Source: an uncultured Clostridiaceae bacterium (GTDB lineage Bacteria; Bacillota; Clostridia; TANB77; CAG-508). Taken from it: a DNA stretch of 41,882 nucleotides. The translations under genes were made by a program, and so were the position numbers. How positions within the stretch are numbered: position 1 is the first letter of the stretch; each line of letters begins with the position of its first letter. Shown here piece by piece: positions 28,864 to 37,129 of the stretch. The notes beneath the pieces are model-generated. The model worked only from the letters and a program-made list of their open reading frames with translations. It searched no databases and was not told the DNA's origin. Where the stretch lies: the NCBI GenBank assembly GCA_930990125.1, contig CAKNOI010000009.1, forward strand, positions 1 to 41,882, given 5' to 3'.

Positions 28864-28903
28864 TAAACAGCTTAATACTTATCATCAAGTATTAAGCTGT
28901 TTT
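28864..28903 (+). terminator. Terminator of spoIIR
   Basis: AAACAGCTTAATACTT / AAGTATTAAGCTGTTT, a 16-bp perfect stem followed by a short T-run. Confidence 0.85.
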
Positions 28904-28982
28904 GCTTTACATCAATATTGTGTTTCAAATATGTATATTTTGTATATCATCTATCCTATTAATACGTCATAAAAAATTTTAA

Positions 28983-29011
28983 TTGACTTATGCAAACTTT
29001 TGTTTTATAAT
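28983..29011 (+). promoter_or_regulatory. Sigma-A promoter of the dinD remnant
   Basis: TTGACT, 17-base spacer, TATAAT (29006-29011): close to consensus. No LexA/DinR-type operator is visible around it. Confidence 0.7.
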
Positions 29012-29022
29012 TATGCTTAGAA

Positions 29023-29518
29023 ATGGAGATGATAGCATTGAAAGATATAGATAAAAACAATAAATCATTTGAAGATATTAAACACGTTGATGAAAACGGT
29101 GTCGAATTTTGGTATGCTAGAGAAATAATGGAGGTTTTACAATATAGTAAATGGCAAAATTTTGAGAAAATAATTGATAAAGCAAAGACTTCTTGTAAAA
29201 ATAGTGATATTAGTGTATTTGAACATTTTACTGACGTCAGTAAAACGATAAAAATGCCTAAGAGAAGATATTTTAGACAATATGGGTAGTGAAGAACTCG
29301 CAGCCAATCTTTTTCGTATTACGCAAACGGAGGCAAGGTTAAAAAAAGATAATATTGGTAGTGAAAAAGAAGCCAATAAAACTCATTATAATATTGGAAA
29401 AAATATAAGAGAAGTAATTGCTAAGAATGGTGGAACTATGCCAGAAAATTTACCAACACCTAAGAAAAGTTTAAAGCAAATTGAAAAAGAAAATAGGAAG
29501 ACTTTAAAACGAAAATAA
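29023..29518 (+). pseudogene. dinD: dinD remnant with a large internal deletion
   Basis: The first frame encodes a DinD N-terminus (DENGVEFWYAREIMEVLQYS, then NFEKIIDKAKTSC). Near 29255 it jumps to the DinD C-terminus in another frame (EDILDNMGSEELAANLFRIT, then GGTMPENLPTPKKS). Full DinD proteins are about 270-290 aa; roughly 120 residues of the middle are gone. DinD inhibits RecA in E. coli. The break has no in-frame CGG, unlike the six recoding sites, so this is an ordinary deletion and a good internal control. Confidence 0.8.
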
Positions 29519-29526
29519 AATAAATT

Positions 29527-29554
29527 AAAAATAGGTTGTAAAACCTATTTTTTT
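29527..29554 (+). terminator. Terminator after the dinD remnant
   Basis: AAATAGGTT / AACCTATTT with a four-base loop and a T-run. Confidence 0.8.
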
Positions 29555-29625
29555 ATGATATATTCTGGGTAGAATGTATCAAGTGCGTTCTATTGTTATC
29601 AAAAAAATTATTGGGGGTAACTATT

Positions 29626-30885
29626 TTGGATAAATTAGTCATAAATGGAGCAACAAAATTAAAAGGAGATGTGGTAATTAGCGGTGCTAAGAATGCTGCT
29701 GTTGCTATTCTTCCTGCTACTTTATTAATAGATGGAATATGTACTATTGAGAATTTACCACATATTAGCGATGTTACATTGTATTGTGAAATTCTTGAGA
29801 GTTTAGGTGCTAAAATTACTTGGAATACACCACATGAAATTACGATTGATACCAGAAATATTCATTCTGCACAAGCTCCGTTAGAAATAACGAGTAAATT
29901 TAGAGCTTCTTATTATTTAATTGGCTCTTTACTTGGCAGATGCAAAGAAGCTGTCGTTGGTCTTCCTGGTGGTTGTAATCTAGGTGCAAGACCTATTGAC
30001 CAGCATATTAAGGGGTTTGAAGCTCTTGGTGCTAAAGTAGATGTAGGACAAGGTAAAATTACCGCTTCTGCAAAAAAATTAACAGGAACTTCTATTTATA
30101 TGGATATTGTTTCTGTTGGTGCAACCATTAATGTTATGCTTGCTAGTGTACTTGCAGAAGGTACTACTACCATTGATAATGCTGCCAAAGAACCTCATAT
30201 TGTTGATGTTGCAAACTTTTTAAATACGATGGGTGCTGATATTCGTGGAGCAGGAACAGATATGATAAAAATTCATGGTGTTCCTAAATTAACAGGAAAT
30301 GCTACCTATAGCGTTGTTCCTGACCAAATAGAAGCAGGAACCTTTATGCTTGCCGCAGTTGCTTCTAGAGGAGATATTACGATTCATAATTGTATCACGA
30401 AGCACTTAGAATCTGTTACCGCAAAAATTATAGAAATGGGAGCTAATGTACAAGAAGATGGAGATACCATTCGTGTATGGTGTAATAAACGTCCCAATAG
30501 AGCTACTGTAAAAACACTACCATATCCAGGTTTTCCAACCGATTTGCAACCACAAATAGGAGTAGCACTAGCTATTGCTGACGGAAACAGCACAATTAAT
30601 GAAAGTATTTGGGAATCTCGTTTTCAATATACTTATGAATTAAATAAAATGGGTGCCAAAATTACTGCTCAAGGAAAAAGTGCTTTTTTTGAAGGAGTAA
30701 AAAGTTTATCTGGCTCTCCTGTTTTTGCAACCGATTTACGTGCTGGTGCTGCATTAATTATTGCCGGTATTGTTGCAAATGGAACAACAGAAGTACATAA
30801 TTTAGACCACATTGACCGTGGTTATGAAAACATTGAAGAAAAGTTTAGAAAATTAGGTGCAAAAATTAAACGTGTATCCGAATAA
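29626..30885 (+). CDS. murA: UDP-GlcNAc 1-carboxyvinyltransferase
   Basis: 419 aa from a TTG start (29626-29628); GGGGGT lies nine bases upstream and the protein then begins MDKLVINGATKLKG, exactly as in MurA. The active-site Cys is C117 in LPGGCNLGARP, so the enzyme should be fosfomycin-sensitive (some bacteria have Asp here). It adds enolpyruvate to UDP-GlcNAc, the first step of peptidoglycan synthesis. Followed at 39 bases by a WalJ-like gene. Three CGG trinucleotides, none in frame. Confidence 0.95.
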   Translation: MDKLVINGATKLKGDVVISGAKNAAVAILPATLLIDGICTIENLPHISDVTLYCEILESLGAKITWNTPHEITIDTRNIHSAQAPLEITSKFRASYYLIGSLLGRCKEAVVGLPGGCNLGARPIDQHIKGFEALGAKVDVGQGKITASAKKLTGTSIYMDIVSVGATINVMLASVLAEGTTTIDNAAKEPHIVDVANFLNTMGADIRGAGTDMIKIHGVPKLTGNATYSVVPDQIEAGTFMLAAVASRGDITIHNCITKHLESVTAKIIEMGANVQEDGDTIRVWCNKRPNRATVKTLPYPGFPTDLQPQIGVALAIADGNSTINESIWESRFQYTYELNKMGAKITAQGKSAFFEGVKSLSGSPVFATDLRAGAALIIAGIVANGTTEVHNLDHIDRGYENIEEKFRKLGAKIKRVSE

Positions 30886-30924
30886 GTAACATAAGGAAGA
30901 GAATAGGAGCAAAGGAAGAAAATT

Positions 30925-31719
30925 ATGCTAAAATTTTGTAGTTTATATAGTGGTAGTACAGGAAATAGTTTACTTGTCCAAAGTGACTGTACCAAAATAT
31001 TAGTAGATGCAGGAGAAAGTGCAAAAAAAATAGAAAACGCACTTTCTTCTATTGCTGTAGATATTGCAAGCTTAGATGGTATTTTAGTAACTCATGAACA
31101 CACAGACCACGTAAAAAGCTTAGGAACAATTTCTAGAAAATATAATATTCCTGTTTTTGCAAATCGTGAAACTTGGGATGCTATGCCAAAGCAAAAAGAT
31201 AAAATTGAAGAAAAAAATCAGAAAAATTTTCAGGTAACAGAAAAATTTACTATTGGTGATTTAGAAATATTACCATTTTCTATTCCCCATGATGCAGCTA
31301 ATCCTTGTGGGTTTAATATTTGGAATAACTCTACTAAGCTTAGTATTGCAACCGATTTAGGACATATGACAAAAGATATTCTTACCAAGTTAGAAAATAG
31401 TTCTTTTTTACTGCTAGAATCCAACTATGACCCAGAAATATTAAAACTATGTTCTTATCCTTATGTGTTAAAAGAAAGAATTTCTGGTCCAAATGGTCAT
31501 TTATCCAACATTACTGCTGGCAAAACTATTTCTTATTTATTGCAAACAGGTCTTAAAAATGTAATGCTTGGACATTTAAGTAAAGAAAACAATTTTCCAG
31601 AACTTGCTTATCAAACAGTTGCCCAAGAATTAATGAGTAACCATTATGATGAAAATACATTTTCTTTAAGTGTTGCTAGTAGATTTTGCCCAAGTAAAGT
31701 GATTGATGTTACCAATTAA
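30925..31719 (+). CDS. Metallo-beta-lactamase fold exonuclease (WalJ/YycJ-like)
   Basis: 264 aa. It starts FCSLYSGSTGNSLLVQ and has H57-E-H59-T-D61-H62, the zinc-binding motif of this superfamily; FSIPHDAANPCGF, IATDLGHMTKDI, LLESNYDPE and GHLSKENN follow. YycJ/WalJ is a 5'-to-3' exonuclease linked to the WalRK locus and to DNA mismatch repair in Firmicutes. Next to rlmH, as in Bacillus, but the walRK genes themselves are not in the window. Confidence 0.9.
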   Translation: MLKFCSLYSGSTGNSLLVQSDCTKILVDAGESAKKIENALSSIAVDIASLDGILVTHEHTDHVKSLGTISRKYNIPVFANRETWDAMPKQKDKIEEKNQKNFQVTEKFTIGDLEILPFSIPHDAANPCGFNIWNNSTKLSIATDLGHMTKDILTKLENSSFLLLESNYDPEILKLCSYPYVLKERISGPNGHLSNITAGKTISYLLQTGLKNVMLGHLSKENNFPELAYQTVAQELMSNHYDENTFSLSVASRFCPSKVIDVTN

Positions 31720-31747
31720 AAAAATCATGTAGGAAAGAAGGAAACTC

Positions 31748-32228
31748 ATGCTTTCTATGACAATTATTTGCGTACGGCAAATTAAAAGAAGCGTATTTAA
31801 AAGATGCTATTTCTGAATATAGCAAACGATTATCTAAATATGTAAAACTTACTATGGTAGAAGTTCCAGATGAAAAAATTCCTGAAAAAGAAAATGCAAA
31901 AATAGATGCAGAAATAAAAGAAAAAGAAGGAATGGCTATTCTAAAGCAAATACCCAAAGATAGTTTTGTAATTAGTCTGGATTTACGAGGAAAATCCTAT
32001 TCTTCGGAAGAATTTGCTAGTCAAATAGAGTCTATTGCTTTTTCTAAAAGCCATATTACCTTTATTATTGGGGGTAGTTTAGGACTATGGGAAAATGTGA
32101 TAAAACAAGCAGCTTGTTCTATTTGTTTTTCTAAAATGACTTTTCCACATCAGTTGATGCGCGTTATTTTGTTAGAACAAATTTATCGTGCATTTAAAAT
32201 TATACATCATGAATCCTATCATAAATGA
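31748..32228 (+). CDS. rlmH: 23S rRNA m3-pseudouridine1915 methyltransferase, read through a +1 shift at CGG
   Basis: 159 aa after skipping one base at 31775-31777, the normal RlmH length. The first nine codons (MLSMTIICV) are in one frame; the next codon is CGG; skipping its C gives GKLKEAYLKDAISEYSKRL, the conserved RlmH start. The rest includes ISLDLRGKSYSSEEFA, the SAM-knot FIIGGSLG and SKMTFPHQLMRVILLEQIYRA-type C-terminus (split here). Ribosome binding site AGGAAAGAAGGAAA precedes the ATG. Without the shift the frame ends after about 17 codons. RlmH acts on the assembled 70S ribosome. Confidence 0.93.
31775..31777 (+). other. In-frame CGG, +1 recoding site in rlmH
   Basis: Codon 10 is CGG after TGC GTA. 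Skipping C gives GGC AAA TTA (G-K-L), the near-invariant GKLKE motif of RlmH. This is the only plus-strand example, so the signal follows the coding strand. Confidence 0.88.
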
Positions 32229-32275
32229 CAAAAGAAGAAAATACCTACTCTTTTTTTAGAAAGATATTTTCTTCT
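32226..32275 (+). terminator. Terminator after rlmH
   Basis: AAGAAGAAAATA and TATTTTCTTCTT form a 12-bp A/T-rich stem after the rlmH stop, followed by a pyrimidine-rich stretch. Weak but well placed. Confidence 0.5.
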
Positions 32276-32284
32276 TTCTTGTAT

Positions 32285-32381
32285 AGGGGTCTGTAGAGGA
32301 ATCTACTCGTAATAATTTTGGGAGCCTTACGAATAGCTTAAAGGAATGGGGGTCTTATTTTTTTATATTATTTCCTCTACA
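32285..32381 (+). ncRNA. Candidate structured RNA with alternative pairings
   Basis: TGTAGAGGAA (32292-32301) pairs perfectly with TTCCTCTACA (32372-32381). Inside it TCGTAA (32307-32312) pairs with TTACGA (32327-32332). GTAGA-ggaa-TCTAC (32293-32306) is a competing hairpin. Two G-runs (AGGGGTC and GGGGGTC) flank the core. The region lies between convergent genes and is richer in G than its surroundings. Strand is a guess; no known RNA family recognised. Confidence 0.4.
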
Positions 32382-32420
32382 AGAATAAAAACAAAAATAA
32401 TATATAAGAATAAATATCTC

Positions 32421-32519
32421 TTATTTTTGGATTTTTTTAAGAATTTGTTTTTGAAAAATTTTTTGAACTATTTTACGAATACTAAAAAAAATTAGAATAA
32501 AATAAATAAGATGTAACAT
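32421..32519 (-). CDS. Possible small hydrophobic protein, 32 aa
   Basis: ATG at 32517-32519 with AAAGGAG six bases upstream, an excellent ribosome binding site. Encodes one hydrophobic helix (LIYFILIFFSI) followed by a very basic Lys/Gln tail. Located downstream of spmB in the same direction. The translation signal is the main evidence; no family known. Confidence 0.4.
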   Translation of the reverse strand: MLHLIYFILIFFSIRKIVQKIFQKQILKKIQK

Positions 32520-32631
32520 ATTTACTCCTTTAGCCTCTTTGTTTGTGCCTGCCTTTATATTACTACTTTTTCTTTGCGTTGTCAATGAAAACTTTGCGAC
32601 AAAATATTCCATATTTTTACAATTCTATTTT

Positions 32632-33165
32632 CTATGCTATTCCTAAACATTGTACCAAAATAATAGAAGTAAGCATTCCTAACACATCGGCAATTAAAGC
32701 TGTAACTAATACAAAACGTATTTTCTTTACTCCTACACAGCTTGTATAGATTGCAATAGTATATAAGGTGGTTTCAGTAGACCCCATAATGGTAGAAGCT
32801 ATCGTACCAATAGTAGAATCTACACCATATTTTGTTAAAATATCGGTTGCTACTGCCATAGAGGCACTTCCTGAAATAGGTCTTAACATGGCAAGTGGCA
32901 TAATTTCTGCCGGAATTTTTAGCCATTGTAATATAGGAGAAATAGCTCCCGTTATTAGTTCTATTACTCCCGAACTTCTTAAAGCTCCTACCGCAATAAA
33001 TAAACCCAATAAAGTAGGAAACATTTTAAATACCATTTCTATTCCATCTTTTGCTCCATCTAAAAAAATATCAAATACTTTCTTTTTCTCTTTTACTCCA
33101 TATACAATAATAAGGAGAATGACAACTGGTATGGCAGCTGCAGAAATATAGTGAATTATTTTCAT
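32632..33165 (-). CDS. spmB: Spore maturation protein B
   Basis: 177 aa from the ATG at 33163-33165, with AGGGGG six bases upstream. Membrane protein of the nucleoside-recognition (Gate) domain family, with the GAKDGIEMVFKMFPTLLGLF, RPISGSASMAVATDIL and MGSTETTLYTIAIY motifs. Works with SpmA in dehydration of the spore core. Located just downstream of spmA. Confidence 0.93.
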   Translation of the reverse strand: MKIIHYISAAAIPVVILLIIVYGVKEKKKVFDIFLDGAKDGIEMVFKMFPTLLGLFIAVGALRSSGVIELITGAISPILQWLKIPAEIMPLAMLRPISGSASMAVATDILTKYGVDSTIGTIASTIMGSTETTLYTIAIYTSCVGVKKIRFVLVTALIADVLGMLTSIILVQCLGIA

Positions 33166-33236
33166 GTTTTCCCCCTCTTCATTCATCTAGCTTATACAAG
33201 ATTTCCTATGTTTTTCATAGCCTATCTTTTTACTAC

Positions 33237-33812
33237 TTAAAAATATCGCATTGCAATTTTACTAGAGATAATGCCTGCCGTTAAGGCTACTAAAGTAGAA
33301 ATCCAAACAGGGAAAATAATGCCTGTAGGGTTTCCAGAATGTAACGAAGTACGAATTGCAATTACCGTAGTGGGAATAATTTGCAATGATGCTGTGTTTA
33401 ATACAATAAACATTGCCATAGGATTGCTAAGTGTATCTTTTTGACTGTTTTCCTTTTGTAGCGATTTCATTGCTTTTAACCCTAGTGGTGTTGCAGCATT
33501 GCCTAATCCTAGCATATTAGCAATAATATTCATAGAAATTTCTTGATAGACGTTACTTCCCACTTCTATTTCTGGAAATACTAATTTCATGATAGGTTTT
33601 AAACATCTGGTTAGTTTGTTTATTAAAGATGTATGACTTGCTATTTCCATGATTCCATTCCATAGGCAAATTGTTCCTAAAAAAGTAATAGACAATTCTA
33701 CAGCACTTGCAGCAGAATCAAAAATAGAAGTATTAATTTGTTCTACACGTCCAGAAAAAATTCCATAGACAAATGCAAGAATAATAAAAATTGGCCATAT
33801 TGTATTTAACAT
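33237..33812 (-). CDS. spmA: Spore maturation protein A
   Basis: 191 aa membrane protein of the same Gate family, with FLGTICLWNGIMEIA, SMNIIANMLGLGNAATPLG and NTASLQIIPTTVIAIR, the SpmA motifs. Forms the spmA-spmB operon with the next gene. Required for normal spore core dehydration and heat resistance in Bacillus and Clostridium. Confidence 0.93.
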   Translation of the reverse strand: MLNTIWPIFIILAFVYGIFSGRVEQINTSIFDSAASAVELSITFLGTICLWNGIMEIASHTSLINKLTRCLKPIMKLVFPEIEVGSNVYQEISMNIIANMLGLGNAATPLGLKAMKSLQKENSQKDTLSNPMAMFIVLNTASLQIIPTTVIAIRTSLHSGNPTGIIFPVWISTLVALTAGIISSKIAMRYF

Positions 33813-34026
33813 ATTTTTCCCTCTTTTTTCGTTCTGTTCTATTGTATTCTATGACCGTTGTTTCTATGACTTTCTTTTGATTTGTCGAATTTTGTCTGTT
33901 TTTTTACCATTTCTAGGAATCTTAGGAAAATATCTCCATCGCTTTAGAATCTATCTGTATCAAGGCTTTTACGTTTCTTGTTTTACTGTTAGGAAAAAAT
34001 AGGAAAAACTTTTTTGTACAAATTGG

Positions 34027-34056
34027 TTGACCTTTTACTAAAATCTATGTTATGAT
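34027..34056 (+). promoter_or_regulatory. Sigma-A promoter of the abrB-like gene
   Basis: TTGACC, 18-base spacer, TATGAT (34051-34056), 54 bases before the ATG; the ribosome binding site GAAAGGGG follows. The rest of the 298-bp gap before it shows nothing that I can name. Confidence 0.7.
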
Positions 34057-34110
34057 GGAATTGTAGATTTTGTCGAATATTGTTGTTTTGATGGAAAGGG
34101 GAAATTTTTT

Positions 34111-34365
34111 ATGAAATCAACCGGAATTGTTAGAAGAGTAGATGAACTAGGTAGAGTAGTTATTCCTATTGAACTTAGAAATAAATTTAATATTTCAGAA
34201 AAAGATCCAATCGAAATTTATGTAGATGGCTCCTCTATCATATTAAAAAAATATGAACCAAATTGTATTTTTTGCGGAAGTTCTAAACATTTAGTACAAT
34301 ATAAAGACAAATTAATTTGTGCAAAATGTTCTAGACAAATTTCTAACTTAACAAGTGATGATTAA
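34111..34365 (+). CDS. abrB: AbrB/SpoVT-family transition-state regulator with a zinc ribbon
   Basis: 84 aa. The N-terminal swapped-hairpin DNA-binding domain (GIVRRVDELGRVVIPIELR) is diagnostic of AbrB. The short C-terminal part carries C52-x2-C55 and C70-x2-C73, which could bind zinc; this Cys-rich tail is common in clostridial AbrB proteins. In Bacillus AbrB represses many transition-phase genes. Own promoter and terminator. Confidence 0.92.
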   Translation: MKSTGIVRRVDELGRVVIPIELRNKFNISEKDPIEIYVDGSSIILKKYEPNCIFCGSSKHLVQYKDKLICAKCSRQISNLTSDD

Positions 34366-34375
34366 TATCTACTAT

Positions 34376-34440
34376 ACGAAAAAGCATCCTAATACTTTCT
34401 TTTCTTAAGAAGAAAGTATCAGGATGCTTTTTCGTTTTAT
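34376..34440. terminator. Bidirectional terminator between abrB-like and rsmI
   Basis: ACGAAAAAGCATCCT / AGGATGCTTTTTCGT plus the inner ATACTTTCTT / AAGAAAGTAT: a stem of about 25 bp between convergent genes. Confidence 0.9.
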
Positions 34441-35280
34441 TTAGGCTTTTTCTTCCGTATCTTCTACGGTTATAAATTGCTTATAAATTTCATTTTTAGG
34501 TACTTTTTGGTTTTTCGCTATTTGTTTAATGATTTCCTTTTTTTCTAATCCTTGCTTTTGATACATTACATATTGTTCCTGTATGGAAAGCTTGCTCCAA
34601 TCTTCTATGCTTTTTGTGGCACCTTCTATTAAAATAACATACTCTCCTTTTGGCTCTGGTACCATAGCTTGTACTTCTTTTACAGTTCCTCTAAAAAAGT
34701 TTTCATGAATTTTAGTTAATTCTTTTGCAAGCACTAGTTTTCTATCTCCTAATATGCTTTCTAAGTCTTTTAGGGTTGTTTGTAATTTATGTGGTGCTTC
34801 ATAAAGAATAACGGTATGTGTTTCTTCTTGTATTTCTTTTAATTTTTCTGCCCTTGTTTTTTTGTTTAATGGTAAAAATCCGAAAAAAGTAAATTCTTTT
34901 GTAGATAATCCAGAAGCAATAAGCCCTGTTATTAAGGCACAAGGTCCTGGAATCGGAATAATTTCTATTTCCCTTTGTATACATTCCTTTACAATTTCTT
35001 CTCCTGGGTCAGAAATAGCTGGTGTGCCAGCATCCGATACTACTGCAATATTTTTTCCTTTTTCCAATTCTGTAAGTAATCCTTCTATTCTTATTTCTTC
35101 GTTATGCCTGTGATAGCTGATAAGTGGTTTACTAATGTTTAAATGATTTAATAACTTTAAGGTGTGTCTGGTATCTTCTGCTGCAATACAATCTACTTCT
35201 TGCAAAATACGTACTGCTCGCATGGTAATATCTTCTAAATTTCCGATGGGAGTTGCTACTAGATATAATTTTCCTTTCAT
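34441..35280 (-). CDS. rsmI: 16S rRNA (cytidine1402-2'-O)-methyltransferase
   Basis: 279 aa. TPIGNLEDITMRAVRIL, then AEDTRHTLKLLNH, SDAGTPAISDPG and the PGPCALITGL segment give the tetrapyrrole-methylase fold of RsmI. It modifies C1402 in the decoding centre of 16S rRNA together with RsmH. Begins one base after the stop of the upstream methyltransferase gene, so it is translationally coupled. No in-frame CGG. Confidence 0.95.
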   Translation of the reverse strand: MKGKLYLVATPIGNLEDITMRAVRILQEVDCIAAEDTRHTLKLLNHLNISKPLISYHRHNEEIRIEGLLTELEKGKNIAVVSDAGTPAISDPGEEIVKECIQREIEIIPIPGPCALITGLIASGLSTKEFTFFGFLPLNKKTRAEKLKEIQEETHTVILYEAPHKLQTTLKDLESILGDRKLVLAKELTKIHENFFRGTVKEVQAMVPEPKGEYVILIEGATKSIEDWSKLSIQEQYVMYQKQGLEKKEIIKQIAKNQKVPKNEIYKQFITVEDTEEKA

Positions 35281-35281
35281 A

Positions 35282-36037
35282 TTACATTACTCCTTTCTGG
35301 TTTTTGTATATTTCTTTTATTTCCTTACTATATTCACCATCTTGACTATATACAATAAGTGGTTTATCTATTCTTAATTCCGTTCTTGCGTTTTTTACCA
35401 TTTTTAATAATACTAAATTAGGCTGTCTATCTATTTTAGGATATACCAACTGCATATTTTTGGGTTCTAAATGATATTTATGTGCTGACTCAAAAATATC
35501 TACTAAGCGGTCTGGTCGATGCACTAAATAAAATACACCTTTATCTTTTAGCAAATACGAAGTCGCCTGAAAAAAATCATCTAGTGTAGCCGTTATTTCA
35601 TGTCTTGCAATTGTTTTAGATAGATTGCCATTGGTAAGTCCAGTACTTGCTTTTTTATATGGCGGATTTGAGACTACAACATCCATACTTTCTCTTGGCA
35701 AAAGCTGTTTTATTTCTTTTATATTTCCTTGTATTACCTGAAAACGTTCTTCTAATTTATTATACTGTATATTTTTTTTAGCAAGTTCATAGGACTCTTG
35801 TTGCACTTCTATTCCTACTATGTTCGCAAGTTCTGTTTTGGCACATAACAAAATTCCTATAACCCCATTTCCTGTTCCTAAATCTGCTACTTTACTTCCT
35901 TTTTTCATTTCTTTTGCAAAATGGGATAACAGCACACTATCTATGCCATAGCAAAAACTTTCTTTGTTTTGTATGAGCTTATATCCTTTACATTGTAAAT
36001 CTTCTATTTTTTCTGTTTCACTTAAATTCCATTCCAT
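35282..36037 (-). CDS. tRNA1(Val) (adenine37-N6)-methyltransferase-like protein
   Basis: 251 aa. SAM motif VADLGTGNGVIGILL at about residues 48-62 and the N6-adenine motif VVSNPPYKK (about 122-130). The leader FCYGIDSVLLSHFA is typical of the YfiC/TrmN6 group. Operon with rsmI, as in many Firmicutes (yabB-yazA-yabC/rsmI). Confidence 0.88.
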   Translation of the reverse strand: MEWNLSETEKIEDLQCKGYKLIQNKESFCYGIDSVLLSHFAKEMKKGSKVADLGTGNGVIGILLCAKTELANIVGIEVQQESYELAKKNIQYNKLEERFQVIQGNIKEIKQLLPRESMDVVVSNPPYKKASTGLTNGNLSKTIARHEITATLDDFFQATSYLLKDKGVFYLVHRPDRLVDIFESAHKYHLEPKNMQLVYPKIDRQPNLVLLKMVKNARTELRIDKPLIVYSQDGEYSKEIKEIYKNQKGVM

Positions 36038-36108
36038 TTTTCTATCTCACTTTTCTTTTTTCTACATATTATATACTAAAATAGAAAAAAAGAAAACAGG
36101 TGATAAAC

Positions 36109-36333
36109 ATGCCAAGAATTTTTCAAAATACTAGAAGAAATACTCCGTGCCACCTTCCTACTTGTCCAAATAGAAAATGTAACTCTGGGAACCAAAAGTG
36201 CCTCCCAAACAAAAAAATGGATTTTATGCAATGGAAAAATAATACTTTATGTTCTTTATATGAAGTAGAACATTTTTTATGTTTAACCGGTAAAATGATG
36301 GACTTTCTTCACTTCTACAAAAAATGGAGATGA
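36109..36333 (+). CDS. Small Cys-rich protein of unknown function
   Basis: 74 aa from the ATG at 36109, with AGGTGA six bases upstream and a clear terminator at its stop codon. Seven or so Cys residues in the pattern PCHLPTCPNRKC, then KC, then LCSLYEVEHFLC. The spacing suggests metal or disulfide binding. No family recognised. The terminator and ribosome binding site argue for a real gene. Confidence 0.55.
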   Translation: MPRIFQNTRRNTPCHLPTCPNRKCNSGNQKCLPNKKMDFMQWKNNTLCSLYEVEHFLCLTGKMMDFLHFYKKWR

Positions 36334-36354
36334 TATACCTCATCTCTCTTTTTT
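36326..36354 (+). terminator. Terminator of the Cys-rich miniprotein
   Basis: GAGATGA / TCATCTC stem with a six-base loop overlapping the stop codon, then TCTTTTTT. Confidence 0.8.
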
Positions 36355-36357
36355 GTG

Positions 36358-36921
36358 CTATTTTTCTAAATCTCTTACAAAATCTTTTTCAAAGGTCACT
36401 TCTCCATCTGCAAAGCCACTAGCTTCTTCCCCCTCTATTAAAAATTTTACGCTATCTACTTCTGTTAGTTCTGTTAAGGTGTTTACAATAGAATAAATAA
36501 TAGCTTCTTCTTGCTCTTTTCCTTCTACATCTTGTAAAAACTCTTTGGAAAAGTTCACATGTAAAACACCATTTTGTAACTGTGTACTTTGCAATGTTGT
36601 GTCTTTAGGAATGACGCTTTCTAGTGTTTCATCTAAGGGACCTGCAAGTAGCATTGTAATTAATTCTTGGTAGGGGTCGTTTAATAGCTTTTTCGCATCT
36701 ATCACGCGAGATTCTACTTTCAATTTTCCGGTTTCTTTGTCTTTAAAATACAAGGATACAAATGTCTGCCTTAAATCTTCCTCCGTAATTTCTGCTTCTG
36801 GGGTATATTCTGTTATCACTTCCTTTTCTACACTTGCAAATAAAAAGAAATATACGGCAATAGCTATAGCAATAAGAATAATTACAATAAACAAAATTTT
36901 CTTTCCTTTGTTTTTCTTCAT
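36358..36921 (-). CDS. GerM-like (GerMN domain) protein
   Basis: 187 aa. N-terminal basic stretch and membrane helix (about 6-28), then a GerMN domain: VSLYFKDKETGKLKVESR, LLAGPLDETLESVIPKDT and GVLHVNFSKEFLQDVEG. GerM is a spore protein needed for cortex synthesis and germination in Bacillus and is tied to the SpoIIIA-SpoIIQ complex; vegetative GerMN proteins also exist, so the exact role is inferred. Confidence 0.85.
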   Translation of the reverse strand: MKKNKGKKILFIVIILIAIAIAVYFFLFASVEKEVITEYTPEAEITEEDLRQTFVSLYFKDKETGKLKVESRVIDAKKLLNDPYQELITMLLAGPLDETLESVIPKDTTLQSTQLQNGVLHVNFSKEFLQDVEGKEQEEAIIYSIVNTLTELTEVDSVKFLIEGEEASGFADGEVTFEKDFVRDLEK

Positions 36922-37056
36922 GGTTTTCCCTCCTTATTTCGATAGTTTATTGTATGTACAAGTTTCCTTGTTTAGAACAAAAATGGTTACTGTTTAATGA
37001 TATTTTTAATTACGTGTGTCCTGTACGGGTATAGTTATAAAAAAGTTTGGAAGGAA

Positions 37057-37085
37057 TTGACAAATATAAAAAGAGAGTGTAAACT
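37057..37085 (+). promoter_or_regulatory. Promoter of the hemolysin III-like gene
   Basis: TTGACA (37057-37062), 17-base spacer, TAAACT (37080-37085), 45 bases before the ATG. Confidence 0.65.
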
Positions 37086-37129
37086 TTTAAACAGAAAAAA
37101 GAAAAAAGAAAACAAAAGAAAGGAGAATT

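Noticed and set aside
29240-29290. dinD break as a seventh CGG recoding site
   Set aside because: No in-frame CGG at the junction and a large part of the protein is missing, so it is a deletion.
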